Positions 50,030 to 58,426 of a DNA stretch of 64,000 nt are shown here, one piece after another. The stretch comes from Gammaproteobacteria bacterium (GTDB lineage Bacteria > Pseudomonadota > Gammaproteobacteria > Steroidobacterales > Steroidobacteraceae). The notes under the pieces were generated by a model. That model was not told the DNA's origin. It saw only the letters and a list, made by a program, of their open reading frames with translations, and made no database searches. The DNA is taken from positions 23,854 through 87,853 of the forward strand of contig JANYAD010000030.1 in the NCBI GenBank assembly GCA_025355165.1, written 5' to 3'. A program made the position numbers and the translations under genes. The stretch's first letter is position 1; each line of letters starts with the position of its first letter.

Positions 50030-50662
50030 TCAACGCGGATTGGTGAAATATACGCGCACAGTAGCCATCAAGCTGCTGCGCTTCACCTCGGGTAGAACGC
50101 GGCGGCGCACGGCGTACTCGAGCGCGAACATGAGCGCTAGCAGGGGCAGCGACAAAAAGTTGACGTATAGCGACCAAACCCGCAGTGGGGCAAGCTCAAA
50201 CAAGAGAAACATTAGCGCCATATTGGTCAGAAAAAAAATCGCCCATGCAGCAGTGACTTTGCGTGTGTAGCCAAGCTCCTGGGCCGACAGAGGTCCGTGC
50301 ACCTGGTCGGCCAGGCGGGTGCACAACGGCACCCGTCCCTTGATCAGTGAGCGTCCGAAGCTCCACGCCATGATGACGTTGAAAGCGCACTCCTGGATCA
50401 AATATACAACGGGGAAATTCGGCGATACGAGAGGCCAGAACTCGTGCAGCACCCAGGCAGCCGCAGCTGCTGCTAGAAGAGCCCACAGCGCTCCGCTCCA
50501 ACGCCAAATCAGAATCAGACCGAGCGTGAGCATGGGCGCGAAGGATAAGGCAGTTCCCAAATTTCGCGATTTGGGATTCGCATTGCTGTAGTGCGACAAA
50601 ACCGAATAAGCGATGAAGCATACGACGAACGCAGCAAGCTGCAGTCTACGCCCCGGAACCAT
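50030..50662 (-). CDS. Multi-TM membrane protein (ApeG/COG4648-like)
   Basis: Several TM helices; located between AMP-ligase and ACP as in aryl polyene clusters. Confidence 0.7.
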   Translation of the reverse strand: MVPGRRLQLAAFVVCFIAYSVLSHYSNANPKSRNLGTALSFAPMLTLGLILIWRWSGALWALLAAAAAAWVLHEFWPLVSPNFPVVYLIQECAFNVIMAWSFGRSLIKGRVPLCTRLADQVHGPLSAQELGYTRKVTAAWAIFFLTNMALMFLLFELAPLRVWSLYVNFLSLPLLALMFALEYAVRRRVLPEVKRSSLMATVRVYFTNPR

Positions 50663-50664
50663 GA

Positions 50665-50982
50665 CTACTTGGTTCTATGCGCCGCAATGTATTCTGCTAG
50701 GTGCCTCAAAGACCGGAAGATGTGCTGATTCTCTTGACTATCAGCCCGCAAGTGGATGCCGTACTGCTTGGAGACGATGAGCGCCACTTCCAGGATGTCA
50801 ATGGAATCCAAACCCAGCCCCTCACCATATAAGGGAGCGTCTGGGTCGATATCTTGAGGTTGCACCTCAAGGTTGAGTGCTTTTACGAACAGCCCGGCAA
50901 GCTCCCGCTGAAGACCGACATCGGTCAGCGGCGCCGGCTGTTGCATGAGCGACGCTTTGTCGGACATAGGCTTAAGCTTCAA
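50665..50982 (-). CDS. Acyl carrier protein (ApeE/ApeF-like)
   Basis: APLYGEGLGLDSIDILEVALIVSKQYGIHL phosphopantetheine motif (LDSID). Confidence 0.9.
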   Translation of the reverse strand: MKLKPMSDKASLMQQPAPLTDVGLQRELAGLFVKALNLEVQPQDIDPDAPLYGEGLGLDSIDILEVALIVSKQYGIHLRADSQENQHIFRSLRHLAEYIAAHRTK

Positions 50983-51087
50983 TTGGAGTTCTACGAAGCC
51001 GCATTATATAGGTGCGAGCCGACGCGGCAACTCGGGTGACAAAGCTGGTGGCCAAAGCGTTGCGCCGCGACCACAAATTGACCGCGG

Positions 51088-51846
51088 CTACTTGCGCACG
51101 CGGCGCGCGGCCAGCAGCGGCAGCCTTAGAACAAAGCCCCAAAATAGACGGAAATGCATCCACGTGAGCAGAGCATTGTCGCGCCAGTAATTGAAGTGGG
51201 AGACTCCTCCCTCGTCGGGCTTAAAATAACGCACCGGCGCCGGCAAATTGATCGGTCGGACGCCCTGCCAGCACAAACGCACCACCGCCTCGACATCGAA
51301 ATCGAAACGCCGCATCCAACGTTGACGCCCCATTATGGCCACGAGGGGGTCAATTGGATAAACGCGAAAGCCAAAAAGCGAGTCCCCGATACCTTCCCAT
51401 AGGGTCTCAAGGTTGGCCCACCAGTTGGAAATCTTCCGGCCGCCCACCCGTAAGGCGGGGGCGCTGCTGTCGAATTGCGGGGACCCTATGACCATGGAAG
51501 CGGGAGATGCAGCAGAGATCTGCATGAAGTAACCGATACTTTGGGCGGGATGTTGCCCATCCGAGTCCATAGTGAGCGCATGGGTATAGCCTAAGGATTG
51601 CGCCTCGCGCATGCCAAACAGCACCGCGGCGCCCTTGCCCCTATTTTTCGGCATCACTAGCACGCGCAGATTGGAATCGCGGGCCGCAATTTGCGCTAAG
51701 CGCTGCGCCGATTCGTCGGTGCTGCCGTCGATGACCACCCAAACGGGGGCCCATTCCTCCAGCGCGGCTCCCACGGTGGAAAATACTTTGGAGCCCGGGT
51801 TGTAGCTCGGAATGAGCACAAGATGGGTGCTTGAGGGAATGCTCAT
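51088..51846 (-). CDS. Family 2 glycosyltransferase
   Basis: HLVLIPSYNPGSKVFSTVGAALEEWAPVWVVIDGSTDESAQRL...MDSDGQHPAQSI. Confidence 0.88.
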   Translation of the reverse strand: MSIPSSTHLVLIPSYNPGSKVFSTVGAALEEWAPVWVVIDGSTDESAQRLAQIAARDSNLRVLVMPKNRGKGAAVLFGMREAQSLGYTHALTMDSDGQHPAQSIGYFMQISAASPASMVIGSPQFDSSAPALRVGGRKISNWWANLETLWEGIGDSLFGFRVYPIDPLVAIMGRQRWMRRFDFDVEAVVRLCWQGVRPINLPAPVRYFKPDEGGVSHFNYWRDNALLTWMHFRLFWGFVLRLPLLAARRVRK

Positions 51847-52607
51847 TCGTGTTTGAGCCAACGAGCCTGCAGAGCGCCCTCGAGCACTTGGCGGTAATAT
51901 CGATCGAGCTCCGCCGTAAAGGCCGCGACGTCTGAAGGCGGGTCGAAGCGCCTGCCGAGCCTGACCCGGTATGTGATGGGCAGGTCAGGGCGCTGGAACA
52001 AGGGCCAACCCTTGCTCAAAAACGCCGAGTCGGTCTCGATGATCAGGGTCTGCACCGGCACTTTGGCATGTTTGGCAATGAGACCGACACTGCCTACCAG
52101 GGGATTGATGGGTGCCCGTGTGGTGCGGGTTCCCTCAGGAAACAGCAGCAGCACGCCGCCCGCGCTCAAATGCGCCACGGATTCTTTCACCATGTGCCGC
52201 GAGGAATCATTTCTCACATAGCGCGCGAGCCGGGAGCCGGCGCCGAGAAATATATTTTTCATGAGTTGCGATTTCATTACGCAAACCAAATTCGGATGGC
52301 GGGTCAGAATCAGTAGCGCATCAATCAGTGCCGGATGGTTGGGGGCTAATATCAGCGGCGGGCCGCCCCGTAGGGCATCGATTGCGCGCAGATCCAAACG
52401 GTAGGTTCCTGTGATCGACAAGGACCAAGAGTAGAGGCGAAAGCCTGCCATGATGCCGCGCCGTCCGACCGCCGCGCCAAGGCGCGCCGGCAGCATGAAA
52501 TAGAGCGGCAAGGCAAAAAGCGACCAGGTCAGGCAAATAAGACCCAGCAGAGTGAGAGAGCTGTAAAGTGCGAAATATTCGTAGGTTGTTTTGATAAAAC
52601 GCGGCAT
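51843..52607 (-). CDS. PlsC-like 1-acyl-glycerol-3-phosphate acyltransferase (ApeD-like)
   Basis: LILAPNHPALIDALLIL and LLLFPEGTRTTRAPI; internal Met start at 52607 preferred over 52991. Confidence 0.87.
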   Translation of the reverse strand: MPRFIKTTYEYFALYSSLTLLGLICLTWSLFALPLYFMLPARLGAAVGRRGIMAGFRLYSWSLSITGTYRLDLRAIDALRGGPPLILAPNHPALIDALLILTRHPNLVCVMKSQLMKNIFLGAGSRLARYVRNDSSRHMVKESVAHLSAGGVLLLFPEGTRTTRAPINPLVGSVGLIAKHAKVPVQTLIIETDSAFLSKGWPLFQRPDLPITYRVRLGRRFDPPSDVAAFTAELDRYYRQVLEGALQARWLKHE

Positions 52608-52612
52608 CGGCG

Positions 52613-53485
52613 TCAGTTTGGCAAGTCTACGACCCGCGAGGATGTCGCGATCATATGAGCGAAACCAAATCCCGCTGTCCAGTAACGGTTGGTTTGCACC
52701 AACGGGCTGGCGGCAAACGCGGCCCCCGCCAGCGTGTCGTAGCGCAGGTATGCTCCCACCCAGAGTTTGGGGTAGCGCTTCGACAGAGCCGCCAGGGTCT
52801 GCGTCCCGGCATACCCGCCCACGGCTGCAAACTCCGGCCGCGCGGCCGTTGCGAATTGGGGGGCAACTGAATAAAAATAAGCGTGGTAGCGATGGTCTGC
52901 AAACAGGGGTCCAGCCAACAACCCCAGATTCCATCCCGGCAGCCCGAATGGATCCCTGAGATCCACGTTGACTCGGGGGCTGAAGGTCCATCCGATCACG
53001 TGCGGCGCGCTTTCAACGGTGGCCGCGGCGCGCAGCGGCATGCGCAAATCCAATTTTAACCTGCGATCGTCGCTGCGAAATAAGTGAAAGTCCAAAGACG
53101 GGCCCACCTCCACCGTGGATTTCAGGTTTGGCATGCCGCTACGTTCGCGGTCGTTGCGAACGGGTGTCGTGAGGTTGAAACTCACATTGATTTCGAGCCA
53201 ATTTTGGTTGAACAAGGTACCGCGCACGCCCTCTCGATCGGCCTTGAGGAATTTGCCGTTATAGCGGATATAGGGCACGGGCAATGGGTATGCATGGGTG
53301 GTGTTGGAACCGCGATAGTCCTCGAAGGCTACCGCGCCTGCGCCTAAGCCGAATTCCCACAGGGGCTCCTGTTTCGCCTCGGCAGGCCAAAACCCGCTGA
53401 TCGCCAGCAGCGATGCGGCGAGCGCGCAAGATTGACCGCTGGTCACGCGCCGGCGTGCAACGCCATCCTTGTCAAGCTCGGGCAT
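52613..53485 (-). CDS. MipA/OmpV family outer-membrane protein
   Basis: EFGLGAGAVAFEDYRGSNTTHAYPLPVPYIRYNGKFLKADREGVRGTLF...LGAYLRYDTLAGAAFAASPLVQTNRYWTAGFGFAHMI. Confidence 0.88.
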   Translation of the reverse strand: MPELDKDGVARRRVTSGQSCALAASLLAISGFWPAEAKQEPLWEFGLGAGAVAFEDYRGSNTTHAYPLPVPYIRYNGKFLKADREGVRGTLFNQNWLEINVSFNLTTPVRNDRERSGMPNLKSTVEVGPSLDFHLFRSDDRRLKLDLRMPLRAAATVESAPHVIGWTFSPRVNVDLRDPFGLPGWNLGLLAGPLFADHRYHAYFYSVAPQFATAARPEFAAVGGYAGTQTLAALSKRYPKLWVGAYLRYDTLAGAAFAASPLVQTNRYWTAGFGFAHMIATSSRVVDLPN

Positions 53486-53556
53486 GCATACACTTCGCCT
53501 TCTAAGGGTCCGCGAGTGAACCCGGGCGACCGCATCCTAGTCTAAGATAGTGAGCC

Positions 53557-54240
53557 ATGCATATCTTGATTGTCGAAGATGATGAAGTTGCGCGCGATTA
53601 CCTGGCTAAGGCGCTGCGGGAGGCGGGCCATACGGTGGATACGGCAGGAAACGGTCTCGAAGGCCTGCACATGGCTTCCTCGGTTGCCGTTGATTTGGCG
53701 ATCGTAGATCGTATGCTGCCGAAGATGGATGGACTCGCGTTGGTGCAATCGTTGCGTGCCACGGGGCGCAAGATACCGGTGCTGATTTTAAGTGCCCTGG
53801 GCGATGTGGACGACCGCATAACGGGCTTGCGAGCCGGCGGCGATGATTACTTGACGAAGCCATACCATATGGCCGAACTGCTGGCGCGCATCGATGCGCT
53901 GGCCCGCCGGGGCGATGCTGGCAACGCTGAGACCAGCACCAAACTGAAGCTGGCTGACTTGGAACTCGACCGCATGACCCGCCGAGTCATGCGCAACGGC
54001 AAGAAAATAGAGCTAACGGCCCGCGAGTTTCAATTGTTGGAGTTCATGATGCGCCATAGCGGCCAAGTCGTGACGCGCACTATGCTCCTCGAAGGCGTAT
54101 GGGACTATCATTTCGACCCTCAAACCAACGTGATCGACGTGCATATCAGCCGTTTGCGTCAGGCGATCGACAAGGATTTCGACAAGCCTTTGCTGCATAC
54201 CGTGCGCGGTGCCGGGTACAGCCTGCGCGAAGACGAATAG
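53557..54240 (+). CDS. OmpR-family response regulator
   Basis: MHILIVEDDEVARDYLAKALREAGHTVDTAGNG plus winged-helix C-terminus (NVIDVHISRLRQAIDKDF). Confidence 0.94.
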   Translation: MHILIVEDDEVARDYLAKALREAGHTVDTAGNGLEGLHMASSVAVDLAIVDRMLPKMDGLALVQSLRATGRKIPVLILSALGDVDDRITGLRAGGDDYLTKPYHMAELLARIDALARRGDAGNAETSTKLKLADLELDRMTRRVMRNGKKIELTAREFQLLEFMMRHSGQVVTRTMLLEGVWDYHFDPQTNVIDVHISRLRQAIDKDFDKPLLHTVRGAGYSLREDE

Positions 54241-54265
54241 TGCGCGCATAGGAGCCGGTCCGGAG

Positions 54266-55633
54266 ATGGGGCCCGATCAACGCTTTCTCGGTATTCTTGA
54301 TACATCACCGTTCCGCATCGCGATCGTCTATTCACTCGTGTTCGCCATCGGCGCGGCCACACTCATTTATGCAGTGGACTTCGCAGTCTCGCGGGTGGTC
54401 GACGGCAGCACCGATAATCTGATCGAAGCCGAAGTGCAGGGTTTGCGCGAGCAAATGCTGGTGCTCTCGCGTAGCGACTTCATCGAGCTGATTGAACAGC
54501 GCTCGCAGGATCAGGACGTGCGGGGTGCGGTGTATTTGATGGTAGATCCGCAGCTGCGGCCAGTCGCGGGCAATGTGCCCGCCTGGCCCAAAATGGGCTC
54601 GAAACAGAAATGGTTCATGTTTAAGGTCTCTGTGCCATTCGGCGACGAGACTCGCGAACACGAAATGCGGGCGCGCTACTTTGCCCTGCCAGGCGGCTAT
54701 CAAATGCTCGTGGGGCACGACGTGCAGGAGCGCCAGGACGTCAAGAGCCTCATGATGCGTGGCTTGATCGCAGCCGTGATACTCACCTTGCTATTGGGCT
54801 TGGGCGGTGGCTTTTGGATGGGGCGGCGCATTCTCGCCCAGGCGGGGGCGATTTCGGCGGTGGCTACGCAAATTATGAACGGTGATTTGTCGCAGCGCCT
54901 TCCAGTGCGCAAAGCCGACGATGAAATCAACACATTGGCCCGGGAGATCAACGGCATGCTCGATAAGATCGAGCAGCTTACCCTGGGCATGCGCACCGTT
55001 CTTGACAGCGCAGCGCATGATTTGCGTACGCCATTGAACCGCTTGCAAGCCAGCGCCGAGAGCGCCATGACATCATTGCTGCCCGGTTCGCCAGAGCGGC
55101 GCGTTCTCGAAAGAGTGAATACGGAAGTCGATCGCATGCGCAGCACGTTGGATGCACTGCTGCGCATTGCGCTCGCCGAGACGGGCACGGTTGCACGGGA
55201 GCCGGTGGATCTGTCGGAACTTGTCGCAAGCGTGGTCGAATTGTACGCGCCGGTGAGCGAGGAGCGCGGCATCGCTTTGGAAAGCACCGTGGCGCCGGGG
55301 GCACAAGTGCTGGGCAATCGGCAGCTTCTGGCGCAGGCGCTCGCCAACCTGCTCGACAACGCCATTAAGTTCACGCCCGATGGCGGGCGAATTCGCGTGT
55401 TGCTGGATGGATCGGGCCGCGCCCCGCAGGTCATCGTCGAGGACAATGGGCCTGGCATACCCGCTGATAAACGCGAGATCGTTCTCGGCCGCCGTGTGCG
55501 GCTGGATGAAGCGCGCAAGTTTCCGGGATCAGGCTTGGGTCTATCCCTGGTAGCGGCGGTGACGAAATTGCATGGCGCGCGTCTCGTGCTCGATGACGCT
55601 GCTCCCGGCTTAAGAGTTTCCTTGAAGTTTTAA
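54266..55633 (+). CDS. Membrane sensor histidine kinase with HAMP domain
   Basis: SAAHDLRTPLNRLQASAESAM H-box, NLLDNAIKFTPDGGRI N-box; start chosen just after the regulator stop. Confidence 0.9.
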   Translation: MGPDQRFLGILDTSPFRIAIVYSLVFAIGAATLIYAVDFAVSRVVDGSTDNLIEAEVQGLREQMLVLSRSDFIELIEQRSQDQDVRGAVYLMVDPQLRPVAGNVPAWPKMGSKQKWFMFKVSVPFGDETREHEMRARYFALPGGYQMLVGHDVQERQDVKSLMMRGLIAAVILTLLLGLGGGFWMGRRILAQAGAISAVATQIMNGDLSQRLPVRKADDEINTLAREINGMLDKIEQLTLGMRTVLDSAAHDLRTPLNRLQASAESAMTSLLPGSPERRVLERVNTEVDRMRSTLDALLRIALAETGTVAREPVDLSELVASVVELYAPVSEERGIALESTVAPGAQVLGNRQLLAQALANLLDNAIKFTPDGGRIRVLLDGSGRAPQVIVEDNGPGIPADKREIVLGRRVRLDEARKFPGSGLGLSLVAAVTKLHGARLVLDDAAPGLRVSLKF

Positions 55634-55662
55634 TAGCGAATAACTATTTTCTCGGAGAATGT

Positions 55663-57717
55663 ATGTCGAAATTTCCGGTCTGCATGATCGCCTGGGCGGT
55701 ATTGGCGGGATGCGCAGTCCCTCAGTTACCGGTCGAGCCCCCGGGCGCAGCGGCACCGGTCTTGAGTTCAGGCATCGATCTTCAGTATGTGGACAGCTCG
55801 GTGCGGCCGCAGGACGGTGTGTACGAGTATCTGAACGGCAAATGGCTGGGCACCTATCAGCTGCCTCGCGACAGGGGCGCGGTGGGATCATTCACGGCGA
55901 TAGAGGATACGACCGAGGAGCAATTGCGCGGCATCGTCGAGGGCCTTGCCGGCGCTGAGGGCGGCAATCGCGATCCGGACGCAAAAAAACTCGCGGACCT
56001 GTATGCCAGCTTCCTGAACGAGGGTCAGATCGAGATGCTGGGTTTAAAGCCGCTGCAGTCGGAATTCGCGCTCATCAATGCAATTAAGGATGTCAATTCG
56101 CTGCCGGCCTTGGTGGCGCACATGAACGCCCTGGGTGCGGGCGCGCCCTATGGTCTGCAAATCAATCCGGATCAGAGAAACTCGACCCGATATGCCGTTA
56201 CCCTATTTCAGGGCGGACTGGGAATGCCCGACCGCGATTACTATTTGAAGGACGAGACCAAGCTCAAAGATGCGCGCGCCGCGTATCTTAAGCACATTGA
56301 GAAAATGTTGAGCATGGCAGGTGAATCCAAAGCCGCAGAGCGCGCCGCGGCGATTCTGAAGCTGGAAACCCGGCTGGCTAGGATCCAGTGGACTCGGGTA
56401 GAGGACCGAGATCCGATTAAGACTTACAACAAGGCCGCACTCGCGGAGCTGCCGGCGCTCATGACGGGCTATGAGTGGCAACGCTATGTGCGCAGCTCGG
56501 GCATTGAAGGCAAGGTCGATTCGGTAATTGTCAGGCAACCTTCGTATTTTAAAGCGCTGGGCAAAGTGATCACCGGCACGCCCTTGGCGGTGTGGAAAGT
56601 GTATTTCAAATGGCAGGTGTTGTCCTTCTCGGCGCCTTACCTTTCAAAGGCCTTTGTCGATGAGCGCTTCGCATTTACCGGCGGGGTGCTGCGCGGGATC
56701 CCGGAGAATCAGCCGCGCTGGAAGCGCGGCATCCGCCTGCTTGACGGGAGCATGGGAGAGGCACTCGGCAAGCTCTATGTCGCGAAATACTTTCCGCCGC
56801 AGCACAAGGCGCGCATGCAGGTTCTGGTGCAGAATTTGCTTGAAGCGTACCGCCGCGATATCGACACCTTGGACTGGATGAGCGCCGAAACCAAAATCGG
56901 CGCTCAAGCTAAGCTTGCGAAAATGCTGCCCAAAATCGGTTATCCAGACCTCTGGCGCGACTATAGCGCCCTGAAAATCGTGCCCGACGACCTTCGCGGT
57001 AACCTCATGCGAGCCAACGAGTTCGAATACCGCCGCAACCTGGCCAAGCTCGGTAAGCCCGTCGATCACGGCGAATGGCGCATGCGGCCGCAGACCGTTA
57101 ACGCCTCCTACAATGCGACCGCTAATGAAATAACCTTTCCTGCGGCGATTCTGCAGCCGCCGTTCTTCGACGCGGCGGCGGACGATGCGGTGAATTATGG
57201 CGGCATTGGCGCAGTCATCGGCCATGAGATGAGTCACGGCTTCGATGATCAGGGCAGCCAGTTCGATGCCGATGGCAATCTGCATGACTGGTTCACGAAG
57301 GCCGATCACGAGAAGTTTGCAGCGAAGACCAAGGCCCTGGTTGCGCAGTACGATGCCTACGAGCCGGTTCCCGACTACCACGTCAACGGCGCACTCACCT
57401 TGGGCGAGAATATCGGTGACAATTCCGGGCTGGCAATTGCCTACAAAGCCTATCGCATTTCGCTGGCAGGCCACGAAGCTCCCGTGATTGGCGGTTTCAC
57501 GGGCGATCAGCGCCTGTACTTGGGGTGGGTGCAGGTTTGGCGGGGCAAGGTGCGCGAGTCCGAGGCCATCCAACGCATCAAGACCGATCCGCACGCACCG
57601 CCGGCCGTGCGCGGTACCGCGCCCTTGAGGAACCAAGCGGGCTTCTACTCGGCTTTTGGCTTGAAACCCGGCGACAAGATGTATTTGCCGCCTGATAAGC
57701 GCGTGAACATTTGGTAA
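55663..57717 (+). CDS. M13 family metallopeptidase, predicted lipoprotein
   Basis: Lipobox LAGC; GAVIGHEMSHGFDDQGSQFDADGNLHDWFT zinc motif; ENIGDNSGLAIAYKAY. Confidence 0.94.
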   Translation: MSKFPVCMIAWAVLAGCAVPQLPVEPPGAAAPVLSSGIDLQYVDSSVRPQDGVYEYLNGKWLGTYQLPRDRGAVGSFTAIEDTTEEQLRGIVEGLAGAEGGNRDPDAKKLADLYASFLNEGQIEMLGLKPLQSEFALINAIKDVNSLPALVAHMNALGAGAPYGLQINPDQRNSTRYAVTLFQGGLGMPDRDYYLKDETKLKDARAAYLKHIEKMLSMAGESKAAERAAAILKLETRLARIQWTRVEDRDPIKTYNKAALAELPALMTGYEWQRYVRSSGIEGKVDSVIVRQPSYFKALGKVITGTPLAVWKVYFKWQVLSFSAPYLSKAFVDERFAFTGGVLRGIPENQPRWKRGIRLLDGSMGEALGKLYVAKYFPPQHKARMQVLVQNLLEAYRRDIDTLDWMSAETKIGAQAKLAKMLPKIGYPDLWRDYSALKIVPDDLRGNLMRANEFEYRRNLAKLGKPVDHGEWRMRPQTVNASYNATANEITFPAAILQPPFFDAAADDAVNYGGIGAVIGHEMSHGFDDQGSQFDADGNLHDWFTKADHEKFAAKTKALVAQYDAYEPVPDYHVNGALTLGENIGDNSGLAIAYKAYRISLAGHEAPVIGGFTGDQRLYLGWVQVWRGKVRESEAIQRIKTDPHAPPAVRGTAPLRNQAGFYSAFGLKPGDKMYLPPDKRVNIW

Positions 57718-57808
57718 GCGTCAAATTCTCGGCGCTTGAAGCCAACTGGGGCTCGATTTACGGAGAATAAGTCCCGGAAAACATTGAGTAAAGAGACTTA
57801 AGTCGATC

Positions 57809-57825
57809 ATGGCATAGAACTTGCT
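57809..57825 (+). promoter_or_regulatory. Putative sigma-54 promoter of the fliL operon
   Basis: ATGGCATAGAACTTGCT, GG-N10-GC. Confidence 0.72.
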
Positions 57826-57868
57826 CGATTACAGATGCGGCGCTTGCCCGCGTCTTGGAATCGAAACT

Positions 57869-58426
57869 ATGGCCGATGAAGCAGTCGACGCTCCTCTCGC
57901 GCCGCCGAAGAAATCCGGCAGCTTGATGGGCACTTTGGTGAATGGATTGGGCATCTTCGCCCTGACCTTGCTAGCGGTCGTGGTCGGCGGCTTCATCAAT
58001 TCCAAGCTGCACCCGCTACCGGACTTGAGGTTGGACAAGGATGGCAAGATCACGGCCATCGTGCCGGTGGCGGCCGCGGCCAAAGCAGCTGAGGGAGGCG
58101 GCAGCGGCAAGCCTGCGGTGTACTACGCCATTGACCCCCCCCTGGTCGTCAATTTCGAGGACGGTTCGGCCGTACGGTTTCTCCAGATCACCATGGAAGT
58201 CATGGCTCACGATGAGAAAGCCATTGAGAGCGTGCAGAAAAACATTCCTTTGATCCGCAACAACTTGTTGTTGCTGATGAGCAATCGCAACTATCAAACC
58301 ATGCTCTCGCGCGAGGGCAAAGAGAAACTGCGCCAGGAGGCGCTCACCGAAATCCGCGCAGTTCAGAAAAAAACAGGCGGCCCCGATGTCGACGATGTCC
58401 TGTTCACCAGCTTTGTGGTGCAGTGA
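57869..58426 (+). CDS. fliL: Flagellar basal body-associated protein FliL
   Basis: TM segment; YYAIDPPLVVNFEDGSAVRFLQITMEVMAHDEKAIESVQKNIPLIRNNLLLLMS; ATG 57869, not the TTG at 57821. Confidence 0.93.
   Translation: MADEAVDAPLAPPKKSGSLMGTLVNGLGIFALTLLAVVVGGFINSKLHPLPDLRLDKDGKITAIVPVAAAAKAAEGGGSGKPAVYYAIDPPLVVNFEDGSAVRFLQITMEVMAHDEKAIESVQKNIPLIRNNLLLLMSNRNYQTMLSREGKEKLRQEALTEIRAVQKKTGGPDVDDVLFTSFVVQ

Noticed and set aside
56644-57636. 330-aa minus-strand ORF
   Set aside because: Antisense to the M13 peptidase including its zinc motif; shadow ORF
57788-57812. TAAAG...GTCGATCA as a sigma-28 promoter before fliL
   Set aside because: Spacing is only about 10 nt and the -10 is poor; the adjacent sigma-54 site explains the region
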